From Firmicutes bacterium UBA993 (lineage in GTDB: Bacteria > Bacillota > Dethiobacteria > DTU022), in contig DBBD01000157.1 of the NCBI GenBank assembly GCA_002292015.1, positions 1 to 12,636 of the forward strand: a stretch of 12,636 bases of DNA, in the 5' to 3' direction. Position numbers and translations under genes: made by a program. A model generated the notes under the pieces. It was given only the letters and a program-made list of their open reading frames with translations, made no database searches and was not told the origin of the DNA. Shown here one piece after another: positions 6,179 through 12,636 of the stretch (position 1 is its first letter; every line of letters begins with the position of its first letter).

Positions 6179-6748
6179 CTACTTAATTTTGACAACCGGC
6201 TGCCCGTTTTCTTCAAAAACACGTAGAGGAAACTCTTGTTCAACAATGCTTTCATAATCATGGCCGGCATCTCCCGGCCATACCCCATAAAAAATAAAGG
6301 GCTCTTCTCCACAATTTAAAGTGCGATGCGACCAGTATGGCGGTATATAGGCAGAAATGCCTGGCCTCATGGCTATACTATGGGTTTTACCAGCCCTGGT
6401 GGTCATTAAAAGATAGCCTTGCCCCCGTAAACATGTATATATTTCAGCCCTATTTTCCAGAACATGAAAATGACCTTTGGTAAAATAGTACTCTTTTCCA
6501 ACTTTACCTGGATAGATAACTGTTGTACATGACAGAAGGTGGCCTTCTTCTTCCGGCACCCGGACTTCATAAACTTCATAGAGAACAGGGTTGTCATCAG
6601 CCAGAGCACGATTGTAGGCGTCCTGATCATAAAACAGGCCGACCAAGTCACTCAGCTTACGACTAATTAATCTAGCCGGCGGTGAAACGTTTCCGTTTTC
6701 ACAACTAATTTCCACATAAAAAGGATCCATAATTTTGTTTTCTTTCAT
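6179..6748 (-). CDS. Cupin-type glucose-6-phosphate isomerase
   Basis: Interconverts glucose 6-phosphate and fructose 6-phosphate using a metal held in a cupin barrel; this form is best known from Euryarchaeota and is unrelated to the common bacterial Pgi. The 189-residue length is normal for the family. The first metal motif is TKGHFHVLENRAEIYTCLRG (roughly residues 90-109), with two histidines and a glutamate; the second is IPPYWSHRTLNCGEEPF (about residue 140 on), with the third metal histidine. The family signature AGHDYESIVEQEFPLRV follows. The start has GGAGG (6757-6761) 8 nt upstream. It is the last gene of the operon, 48 nt after the FGGY kinase. That position suggests it feeds the kinase product, or the sugar phosphate made from it, into glycolysis. 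A different sugar-phosphate substrate cannot be excluded. Confidence 0.85.
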   Translation of the reverse strand: MKENKIMDPFYVEISCENGNVSPPARLISRKLSDLVGLFYDQDAYNRALADDNPVLYEVYEVRVPEEEGHLLSCTTVIYPGKVGKEYYFTKGHFHVLENRAEIYTCLRGQGYLLMTTRAGKTHSIAMRPGISAYIPPYWSHRTLNCGEEPFIFYGVWPGDAGHDYESIVEQEFPLRVFEENGQPVVKIK

Positions 6749-6796
6749 GGCAAAAACCTCCGATCGGCGTAATTAATATAACTTATAAACTCCCTC

Positions 6797-8344
6797 TTAC
6801 TCCAAAGGCAGATCGCATAAACCATTAAATATATCGGCATATCTTTCAATAACCTGCCTGTAAATGTCTACATAGGGCCGATAAAACTTAGTATAGCGAG
6901 GACGCGGCTCAAGTCGGTGGCTGATCTGCGTTGATTCCTTAGAAATTTTCTTCAAGTCGTCAAAAATCCCCACGGCTTTGCCGGCAATCATCGCACAGCC
7001 CCAGGTACCAACTTCAGATCGGTTTATTCGGCAATAGGGAATGTCCAAAACATCACTTTTGATCTGATTCCACAGATCACTTGATGCACCGCCACCGATC
7101 GCCCTCACCTCCCGACATTCAAGATCGGGGTGAAGTTCTTTTTCGATCTGCAAATAGTATGCGTACTCATAAGCAACACCTTCCATCATCGCTCTGAAGA
7201 GGTGACCACGGCCATGAGACCAGGTGAAACCAACCCAGAGCCCCCTTAGGGAAGCATCCGGTGGGACCACTCTGCCTTGCAGGTGGGGAATAAATATTGT
7301 GCCTCCTGAACCTGCAGGAGACTGAGCGGCCATTTGATCAAATATCTGGTAAACGTCCTTGCCTCTTAATGCTGCCTCATTTTTTTCCTGAAGGCCGAAA
7401 GTGTCACGAAACCATCGTAAATTTAAACCGCCGCCGTTGATAAATGACAGGGCGTAGTAAGTCCCGGGTATGACACCATGTGTGGCCAGGACAACTTTAT
7501 TCCGAACATCAGGTAAAAAACTATCTACACAGACCGAAAAAACGGATGCAGTCCCGGCACTGTCAAAAACATCTCCCGGCTCGACCACTCCTGCACCCAG
7601 CGAAGCTGCTGCTTGGTCTCCTGCACCGGCAGCAATGGGTGTGCCTTCCTTTAAACCGGTTAACCGTGCTGCTTCCCGATTGACTTTTCCTATAACGTCT
7701 GTTGGAGATATAATTCGTGGCATTTTCTCTGCCGGTATTTCAAATTTGTTAAGCAGCTCTTCCGACCACTTCCGCTCCCCGGTATTGCTGAACCCCGAGA
7801 AATGCAGGCATGTGAGATCGATATAGGCGTCATCCGCCTTTAATCCAGCCATTTTGCCGGCAACATAAACAAGCGGAACAATAAACCGCGTAGCATTTTT
7901 AAATATTTCCGGTTGGTTATTCTTCCACCAGATAATCTTCGCTGCATGAGCGTAAGTAGGTGGGCAGCCGCTGCTTGCTGTAAATTCATGGCAATAAGGC
8001 TCCATGAGGGGGAAAGCCGATTCACAACGGGTATCGAGCCAGCTGTCATAATGGGCTGCGGGTACCCAATTCTGATCAATCATCCCTATACCAGACATTT
8101 GGCTACTGAATGCGAGCGCCGCCACATCACCACTTTCGATACCACTTTTCTCTAAAACTCCTTTGATACAGTTAACAGCCGAACTAAAAATTTCTTCAAA
8201 ATCCTGTTCTACCCAGCCTATTCTGGGATAACGCAATTTAGATTCCTCATACGCTTCTGCCAGGGCTTTTCCTTGCAGATCGTAAAGCGCTGCCTTGGTT
8301 CCCATTGTGCCCAAGTCAATCCCCAGCAAATAAGTCTCGCCCAT
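6797..8344 (-). CDS. FGGY-family carbohydrate kinase (xylulokinase-like)
   Basis: ATP-dependent sugar kinase of 515 residues, the usual length for the FGGY family. The N-terminal phosphate-binding strand is LLGIDLGTMGTKAALYD. The catalytic region, AAGAGDQAAASLGAG, holds the conserved Asp-Gln of the GxGD-Q motif. SAGTASVFSV and, in the second domain, GGGASSDLWNQIKSDVLD give the ATP-binding segment. The DQ motif and overall pattern favour ketose kinases such as xylulokinase, but FGGY specificity is hard to predict and related sugars or sugar acids are possible. Start: the frame runs on to an upstream ATG at 8386, overlapping the previous gene, but GGAGAGG (8353-8359) lies 8 nt before the ATG at 8344, which also gives the normal MGETYLLGIDLGT beginning. 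It sits 38 nt behind the zinc dehydrogenase and before the isomerase, so a phosphorylation step in a shared catabolic route is likely. Confidence 0.88.
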   Translation of the reverse strand: MGETYLLGIDLGTMGTKAALYDLQGKALAEAYEESKLRYPRIGWVEQDFEEIFSSAVNCIKGVLEKSGIESGDVAALAFSSQMSGIGMIDQNWVPAAHYDSWLDTRCESAFPLMEPYCHEFTASSGCPPTYAHAAKIIWWKNNQPEIFKNATRFIVPLVYVAGKMAGLKADDAYIDLTCLHFSGFSNTGERKWSEELLNKFEIPAEKMPRIISPTDVIGKVNREAARLTGLKEGTPIAAGAGDQAAASLGAGVVEPGDVFDSAGTASVFSVCVDSFLPDVRNKVVLATHGVIPGTYYALSFINGGGLNLRWFRDTFGLQEKNEAALRGKDVYQIFDQMAAQSPAGSGGTIFIPHLQGRVVPPDASLRGLWVGFTWSHGRGHLFRAMMEGVAYEYAYYLQIEKELHPDLECREVRAIGGGASSDLWNQIKSDVLDIPYCRINRSEVGTWGCAMIAGKAVGIFDDLKKISKESTQISHRLEPRPRYTKFYRPYVDIYRQVIERYADIFNGLCDLPLE

Positions 8345-8352
8345 TTTTATAT

Positions 8353-8359
8353 CCTCTCC
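8353..8359 (-). promoter_or_regulatory. Ribosome binding site deciding the kinase start
   Basis: On the minus strand GGAGAGG is followed by 8 nt and the ATG at 8344. This supports the shorter kinase protein, which begins directly before its ATPase strand. Confidence 0.8.
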
Positions 8360-8382
8360 TAATGTAAACAGGAAATAGCTCG

Positions 8383-9465
8383 TCAACCGATCATTTTGCT
8401 GTCAGGCACTACCATGACCTTTATTTCCCTGCCGCTTCCGGCCTTTTCTAATGCCTTGTCCATATCTTCCAAAGCATATACCGTTGTAACTGCCTGCTGC
8501 AGTACCGCCAGGTGCCCTTCAGCCATCAAATCTACCACTGTCTGCATCACTTGTGCAGTGGCACCCGTACTGCCAAGAACTTTTAAGCCACGGTAGTGAA
8601 CCAGGTTCGCGGGAAAATCATTAAATCGATCATCCGGCGAAAGCCCGGCAAAAAGATTTATCCGCCCGCCCACCGCAGCAGCCAAGATACCCTGGCGTTG
8701 TGCTTCAGCAAAAGGGGCAGTGACCATTACCACATCAACACCCCAGCCACCGCTTACTTCTTTCACTTCTTCGACAAAGTGATTATCTGCCGGATTCAGC
8801 GCATAATGGGCACCGAATATTTTACTTGTATTTCGCCTTTCTTCTAAGAGATCGGCACTAATAATAGTTGAAGCACCCATCGTTTTGGCAGCGATTATGC
8901 TGAGCATACCCATTGGGCCTGCTCCCATGATTAAAACTTTTTCTTCCGGCTGCAGTTCGCAATCACTCAAACCGCGGTAACAACAAGATACAGCTTCGGC
9001 CAGTACAGCAATTTTTGCAGGGATATGATCCGCAACAGAAATCAATTGTCCTGACACGGCTGTTGGAGCCCCAACCAGCATATATTCGGCAAAACTTCCG
9101 GATAATCCGACACCATAGGCTTTGTAATCGGGACAGTAACTATCCCATCCTGCCTCACAGGCCGGACATACACCACAACCCACGTTGGGTGGAATTACTA
9201 CTCTTTTACCCAGCCAGGTTTCATCAACCTTTGAGCCGACAGCAGATACTCTGCCAACCACTTCATGCCCCAAAACTGCTTCACTGCCGGGAGCTATGTT
9301 ACGGTGCCCCCTTTTCCAAATCTTCAGATCAGTGGCGCAGATAGCTGCAGCTTCAACTTGTATAACCAACTCGTTTTCTGCCGGTTGTGGTCGCGGAATT
9401 TGTTTAACTTCGATTATCCCATCACGGTATACTGCTGCTTTCATTGGTCCTGTTTCTTCGCTCAC
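8383..9465 (-). CDS. Zinc-dependent medium-chain alcohol/polyol dehydrogenase
   Basis: NAD(P)-dependent dehydrogenase of 360 residues in the sorbitol, threonine and xylitol dehydrogenase branch of the medium-chain family. The catalytic zinc site is visible (AICATDLKIW for the cysteine, LGHEVVGRV for His-Glu). The structural zinc loop is intact: CGVCPACEAGWDSYC, a C-x2-C-x2-C-x7-C pattern. The Rossmann fold is VLIMGAGPMGMLSIIAAK. It probably oxidises a secondary hydroxyl of a polyol or sugar to a keto group. The start is GTG (9463-9465), overlapping the TGA of the Gfo/Idh/MocA gene as GTGA, so translation is likely coupled. An in-frame ATG seven codons on (MKAAVYRDG, the usual beginning in this family) is an alternative start. 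The kinase follows after 38 nt. Confidence 0.9.
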   Translation of the reverse strand: MSEETGPMKAAVYRDGIIEVKQIPRPQPAENELVIQVEAAAICATDLKIWKRGHRNIAPGSEAVLGHEVVGRVSAVGSKVDETWLGKRVVIPPNVGCGVCPACEAGWDSYCPDYKAYGVGLSGSFAEYMLVGAPTAVSGQLISVADHIPAKIAVLAEAVSCCYRGLSDCELQPEEKVLIMGAGPMGMLSIIAAKTMGASTIISADLLEERRNTSKIFGAHYALNPADNHFVEEVKEVSGGWGVDVVMVTAPFAEAQRQGILAAAVGGRINLFAGLSPDDRFNDFPANLVHYRGLKVLGSTGATAQVMQTVVDLMAEGHLAVLQQAVTTVYALEDMDKALEKAGSGREIKVMVVPDSKMIG

Positions 9466-10481
9466 AGCTCTTCAACCTTTCCACTGCGAATTGAACGGTT
9501 TGAAGCACGAACCGCTTTCAGTGCCTGCCAACCATCGATCAGGGTTGAAGGCGCTTCTGTACCTTTTAACACACAATCGACAAGGCAGCGATCTTCAGCC
9601 AGGTAAGCCTCACGAAAAAGCGAACGCCAGCTGTCCACGATCTCTTCAGCCACACCGCTACCCTTGCGCCCCACGACAACACCTTTCTGCGCAATATTGC
9701 CGATAAAGAGCACCCCGTCGCTACCCTGGACCTCCACCCGGGCATCGTATCCATAGTCAGCCGGGCAAGCCCCGTCGATGGTGCCGATCACCTTGCCCGA
9801 CATGCCGAATGTCACAATAGCTGTGTCATAAAAATCCGGATAGTTTGCCTTAAAATCAGGGCATTTATTGTTGCGGGCAGTGGCAAATACCCATTTGTAC
9901 TCTTCACCGGTTAAGTAACGGATACAATCAAAATCATGGCTGTTAACCTCCGCTAACATCCCGTTACTTTTTTCAAGATCTAAATTCCATGGCGGCGGCA
10001 GGCCCGGCCCTTTTCCCGTAGACTTTACCACCAGCGGCTCGCCGATATCGCCCCGCCCGATCATGTTTCGGGCGCGGTTAAAGCTTAAGTCAAAACGGCG
10101 CATGAAGGCCATTACAAAGGGAACGCTGTTTCGCCGCACCGCTTCATCCATGGCCTCCGCTTCTTCTTCGGATATGGCTAAGGGCTTTTCGCAGAGGATC
10201 GCTTTGCCCGAGTTCGCCGCTGCAATTACCAGCTCGGCATGGGAAAATGTAGGCGTAGCAATGACCACCGCATCCAACGAGGTATTCTTCAGTAACTCTT
10301 CCGGTTTGCTGTACGCTTCAACGCCCCATTTTCCGGCAGCATCGCGTGCGCTTTCCGCGTTCAGGTCACAAACGGCTACCAGTCGCGCCCCGGGGACATT
10401 TTGTGCAAAATTTGCCACATGGACTAAACCGGCCCTACCAGTACCGATGACCCCGACACCAATCAGATCTGCTTTTAGCAT
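9462..10481 (-). CDS. Gfo/Idh/MocA family oxidoreductase
   Basis: NAD(P)-dependent sugar or cyclitol dehydrogenase of 339 residues. The N-terminal Rossmann domain has GVIGTGRAGLVHVANF and the conserved ILCEKPLAISEEEAE motif (about residue 95), whose lysine is catalytic in the family. The C-terminal domain carries EVNSHDFDCIRYLTG, corresponding to the family's active-site D/H-x-x-D helix, and a long beta-sheet region. Relatives oxidise inositol, glucose, or keto- and amino-sugars; the substrate here cannot be told. Its ATG overlaps the end of the 2-hydroxyacid dehydrogenase gene by 7 nt (ATGCTAA), with an AAGGTGA site inside that gene, and its own stop overlaps the next start, so it lies in a tightly coupled block. 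Confidence 0.88.
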   Translation of the reverse strand: MLKADLIGVGVIGTGRAGLVHVANFAQNVPGARLVAVCDLNAESARDAAGKWGVEAYSKPEELLKNTSLDAVVIATPTFSHAELVIAAANSGKAILCEKPLAISEEEAEAMDEAVRRNSVPFVMAFMRRFDLSFNRARNMIGRGDIGEPLVVKSTGKGPGLPPPWNLDLEKSNGMLAEVNSHDFDCIRYLTGEEYKWVFATARNNKCPDFKANYPDFYDTAIVTFGMSGKVIGTIDGACPADYGYDARVEVQGSDGVLFIGNIAQKGVVVGRKGSGVAEEIVDSWRSLFREAYLAEDRCLVDCVLKGTEAPSTLIDGWQALKAVRASNRSIRSGKVEEL

Positions 10482-11470
10482 TCCTTTTCACCTTCTCGCA
10501 GGTTCTTATATACTTCAGGATTTAGCACATGCTCAGGTTTTAAACTGTTAAATACCGCCGCCAAATTTTTCGCCGCCATCGTGCCCATCGTGTTTAACGC
10601 GCCGTGGCTGTAGGCCCCGATGTGGGGTGTGGCAACCAAGCCCCTCGCCGTTAAAAGCTGCACATCCCTGACCGGTTCTTCTGCAAAGACATCCAGAGCC
10701 GCAGCAAAGATTTTTTCCTCGTTTAAAGCCCCGGCAAGCGCCGTTTCATCGATGATGCCGCCCCTGGACGTATTGACCAGCACCGCCGACTGTTTCATCA
10801 GGGCGATCTGATCTTTGCCAATCAAGCCCTGGGTAGCGTCGGTAAGAGCCAAGTGGATAGTAATAAAATCGCTGCGGGAGATCAAATCTTCCAGGCTTGT
10901 ATATTCAACCCCAGCAGTTGCAGCCCATTCGCGGTCAGGCCTCAGATCGAAGGCGACTACTTTCATATTGAAGCCTTGCGCCCGCCTGACTACCGCTTTT
11001 CCGATCTGCCCGGCCCCGATAACACCAAGAGAACGGCCCCATACATCCATACCCATAAATCTTTCCCATCGACCTTCCTTAACGGCTCGGTCCGCCTCGG
11101 TAATCCTGCGGGCCGTAGCGATCATCATGCCGAAAGTTAGATCAGCCACCGCCTCGGTGTTGGCGCCGGGGGTGGATGTAACCACAATCCCGCGCCTGGT
11201 GGCCGCGGCAAGGTCAATATTATCGATCCCTACCCCATACTTAGAGATTACCCGCAAGCACCGTGCCGATTCGATCACTCTTTTTGAAACCGGGTCAACA
11301 CCCACGATCAGACCGTCTGCGTTTTGAACGTTCTCTGCCATTTCATCTTCAGTCAGGGGGCGTTGAAAGGGGTTGCGCTTTACCAGGAAGCCGGACTCTT
11401 CAAGAAACTTGAGCGGAAGATCATCCCACTGGGCAAAGGAGCGCGGCGTAACCAGCACATGAAAACTCAT
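10475..11470 (-). CDS. D-isomer-specific 2-hydroxyacid dehydrogenase (phosphoglycerate dehydrogenase-like)
   Basis: NAD(P)-dependent enzyme of 331 residues that interconverts a 2-hydroxyacid and a 2-oxoacid. The NAD-binding motif is LGVIGAGQIGKAVVRRA (about residue 148). The catalytic triad is visible: Arg in LVNTSRGGIIDE, Glu in LDVFAEEPV and His in TPHIGAYS. The N-terminus ends in KYGVGIDNIDLAAA, typical of SerA and glyoxylate/hydroxypyruvate reductase types. There is no regulatory ACT domain, which argues against a biosynthetic SerA and for a catabolic or detoxifying role acting on a sugar-derived acid. The start codon is 2 nt after the MoaD stop, and its ribosome binding site lies inside the MoaD tail codons. 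Confidence 0.9.
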   Translation of the reverse strand: MSFHVLVTPRSFAQWDDLPLKFLEESGFLVKRNPFQRPLTEDEMAENVQNADGLIVGVDPVSKRVIESARCLRVISKYGVGIDNIDLAAATRRGIVVTSTPGANTEAVADLTFGMMIATARRITEADRAVKEGRWERFMGMDVWGRSLGVIGAGQIGKAVVRRAQGFNMKVVAFDLRPDREWAATAGVEYTSLEDLISRSDFITIHLALTDATQGLIGKDQIALMKQSAVLVNTSRGGIIDETALAGALNEEKIFAAALDVFAEEPVRDVQLLTARGLVATPHIGAYSHGALNTMGTMAAKNLAAVFNSLKPEHVLNPEVYKNLREGEKEC

Positions 11471-11472
11471 TT

Positions 11473-11730
11473 CTAACCTCCCGCAATATTGGATATGAGC
11501 AGCACCTCGTCACCTTCCTGCAGGTGATGGTCCGGCCATTTTTGCCGGGGGCAGCCCTGATGATTATGGACAACGATATACCGCTCGGGATTGGCGATGG
11601 TTTCCCCAAAAACGGTCTCCAGCACGGCCATCAGGTCGCGCAATGTGCTGCCGGGGCCAATTTCCAGTGTCTCGGCGCTTTTGCCCACCTTATTGCGAGC
11701 CAGGCCGGCGTAGCGCACATGAATTTTCAT
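11473..11730 (-). CDS. MoaD/ThiS-family sulfur carrier protein
   Basis: Ubiquitin-fold protein of 85 residues. It begins MKIHVRYAGLARNKVG and ends ISNIAGG; the C-terminal Gly-Gly is the group that is adenylated and thiocarboxylated. Other family traits are PGSTLRDLMAVL, the VVHNHQG strand and GDEVLLI before the tail. MoaD-like proteins give sulfur to molybdopterin, and copies next to aldehyde ferredoxin oxidoreductases are thought to serve the tungsten form of the cofactor. Here the ATG overlaps the last base of the oxidoreductase stop (TAATG), which strongly supports that partnership. At 85 residues it is a little longer than the usual MoaD or ThiS. No MoaE or MoeB partner is in the window. 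Confidence 0.9.
   Translation of the reverse strand: MKIHVRYAGLARNKVGKSAETLEIGPGSTLRDLMAVLETVFGETIANPERYIVVHNHQGCPRQKWPDHHLQEGDEVLLISNIAGG
11477..11482 (-). promoter_or_regulatory. Ribosome binding site inside the MoaD Gly-Gly codons
   Basis: The MoaD tail reads GCG GGA GGT TAG (Ala-Gly-Gly-stop). The GGGAGG within it lies 6 nt before the ATG of the 2-hydroxyacid dehydrogenase, so the same bases code for the essential di-glycine and bind the ribosome for the next gene. Confidence 0.85.
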
Positions 11731-12636
11731 TACCGGTCTACTCCAAATTTCTGCAGGGTTCCCAGGGCCGGCACACCATCTGAGTCCCAGCCGCGCAGCC
11801 GGTAGTATTCGTCGAGCATAATGTCGTACATCTCCCGGGTAAGGACGCTTCCCTTAGCAGGCCCTTCCGGCAGCGGCTCTTCCATAACCCGCTGCGGCAG
11901 GTAGTCGTCCTCGCGCCTGAGGCCTTCCCGGTTTAAGATCAGCCGCTCTAAGTTGATGATTCGTTCACCGATGGCCATTAGGTCCGGCGTCAGGTCAACA
12001 CCAGTTGCCGCGGCCATTGTGTCCCCTGATGGCTGATCGGTGAAGCCCATGGTGCTGCGCACCACAGTACAGATGCCGAGGCTGTCGATATAAGCCCGGG
12101 TGTCCTGCAGGCGCTTGACCAGCTCGCCCTTTCCTTGCAGCGCGAAGCGATCGTACTCACCGGTGATCAGCTCATCGCGAATGGTCCAGCCACCTACATT
12201 GTGGCAGGCGCCCCGGGAGGAAGTACCATAGGCCAGGCCCATGCCGTAGAAACCTCTGGGCTCATAGGCGGCAAAAGGCATCCATTTGACATGCATCATG
12301 TAGTGGCGGGTAGCGGGATACTGCGCCGCCAGCTCGCGAAAACCTTTGCCCAGAGATTGCCCGAAACCTTTGCCTTCACCGATCAGGTGAATAGCTTCGA
12401 CCATGGCAGAGGCATTACCGAAGCGCAAGTCAAGACCTTCGGTATCCTCTATAGTGAACAGGCCCTTTTCAAAGCACTCCATGGCGTAGCTGATTACGTT
12501 CCCGGCAGTCATGGTATCAATGCCGTATTCATCGCAAAGGTTGTTGGCGGCGATAATCGCGCCAAAATCGCTTACTCCGCAGGCTGCGCCTAACGTACCC
12601 ACGGTTTCGTATTCAGGATCGCTGCGCATCCCCTTG
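11730..12636 (-). CDS. Tungsten-type aldehyde:ferredoxin oxidoreductase, C-terminal part (partial)
   Basis: Oxidises aldehydes to carboxylic acids, with ferredoxin as electron acceptor, using a tungstopterin and a [4Fe-4S] cluster. About 302 of the usual 600 or so residues are inside the window; the frame continues off the right edge. Visible family features are SDPEYETVGTLGAACGV, ANNLCDEYGIDTMTAGNVISYAMECFEKGL, then YEPRGFYGMGLAYGTSSRGACHNVGG and DSLGICTVV. The last one corresponds to the D-x-x-G-L-C motif that gives the Asp near the cofactor and the fourth cysteine of the cluster (Asp489 and Cys494 in the Pyrococcus furiosus enzyme). The other three cluster cysteines lie upstream of the window. 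It is the first visible gene of the operon and overlaps the MoaD start by one base. The aldehyde substrate is unknown. Confidence 0.93.
   Translation of the reverse strand, partial: KGMRSDPEYETVGTLGAACGVSDFGAIIAANNLCDEYGIDTMTAGNVISYAMECFEKGLFTIEDTEGLDLRFGNASAMVEAIHLIGEGKGFGQSLGKGFRELAAQYPATRHYMMHVKWMPFAAYEPRGFYGMGLAYGTSSRGACHNVGGWTIRDELITGEYDRFALQGKGELVKRLQDTRAYIDSLGICTVVRSTMGFTDQPSGDTMAAATGVDLTPDLMAIGERIINLERLILNREGLRREDDYLPQRVMEEPLPEGPAKGSVLTREMYDIMLDEYYRLRGWDSDGVPALGTLQKFGVDR

Noticed and set aside
8345..8386. Longer kinase start at ATG 8386
   Set aside because: It overlaps the zinc dehydrogenase gene. The ribosome binding site at 8353-8359 and the family N-terminus support ATG 8344.
9185..9706. 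173-codon + strand open frame opposite the zinc dehydrogenase and Gfo/Idh genes
   Set aside because: It runs antisense across the junction of two well-supported genes and has no recognisable motif.
10063..10551. 162-codon + strand open frame opposite the Gfo/Idh/MocA gene
   Set aside because: It is the mirror of a conserved gene on the other strand, low in complexity (Ser, Ala, Thr, Arg rich) and without a ribosome binding site or motif.
12135..12593. 152-codon + strand open frame opposite the AOR gene
   Set aside because: The AOR motifs on the minus strand are clear; this is the antisense shadow.
1..12636. CRISPR arrays, tRNA or rRNA genes, insertion sequences and known riboswitches
   Set aside because: No regularly spaced repeats, tRNA-like cloverleaf with a TTCRA arm, transposase motif or recognisable riboswitch core was seen by eye on either strand.

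Overview
The window looks like part of the chromosome of an anaerobic, Gram-positive-type bacterium, most likely in the Bacillota (Clostridia). This rests on strong GGAGG-type ribosome binding sites, a tungsten-type aldehyde:ferredoxin oxidoreductase, a lipoprotein ApbE, a DUF362 protein and tight gene overlaps. The genus cannot be named from this stretch. No rRNA, tRNA, CRISPR array, transposase or integrase was seen.

Left part (1-5787), mixed housekeeping genes. The window opens inside a PhoU-like (DUF47) phosphate-transport regulator on the + strand (1-370). It is followed by a probable decayed small membrane-protein gene (about 392-614). Two minus-strand genes come next: a CDP-alcohol phosphatidyltransferase, whose real start is a TTG with a strong ribosome binding site at 1282, and a two-lobed TM1586-type nitroreductase (1383-2261). 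A 51-residue two-helix membrane peptide with no ordinary start codon lies on the minus strand at 2359-2514. On the + strand are a small unknown protein (2862-3032) and a DUF362 protein (3130-4410). Directly behind the latter is the frameshifted C-terminal stump of an acyl-CoA synthetase (4411-4610). A strong terminator hairpin (4670-4704) separates this from a convergent ApbE flavin-transferase lipoprotein (4696-5787, minus).

The stretch 5788-6178 has no convincing gene. It holds the probable ApbE promoter, an isolated extended -10 on the + strand and a long imperfect inverted repeat (6059-6097).

Right part (6179-12636), one long minus-strand operon read from the right edge leftward. It encodes the aldehyde ferredoxin oxidoreductase C-terminal half (continuing off the window), a MoaD/ThiS sulfur carrier, a D-2-hydroxyacid dehydrogenase, a Gfo/Idh/MocA oxidoreductase, a zinc-dependent medium-chain dehydrogenase, an FGGY sugar kinase and a cupin-type glucose-6-phosphate isomerase. 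The first five genes overlap or sit within 2 nt of each other, and the last two follow after 38 and 48 nt. The simplest reading is a catabolic pathway for a sugar, polyol or sugar acid: NAD(P)-linked dehydrogenases make a keto-sugar, the kinase phosphorylates it, and the cupin isomerase passes it to the hexose-phosphate pool. A tungsten enzyme, with its own MoaD-like protein, would oxidise an aldehyde intermediate to an acid with ferredoxin as acceptor. The substrate cannot be read from the sequence, and no transporter or regulator is inside the window. This gene combination is the best candidate here for an undescribed pathway.
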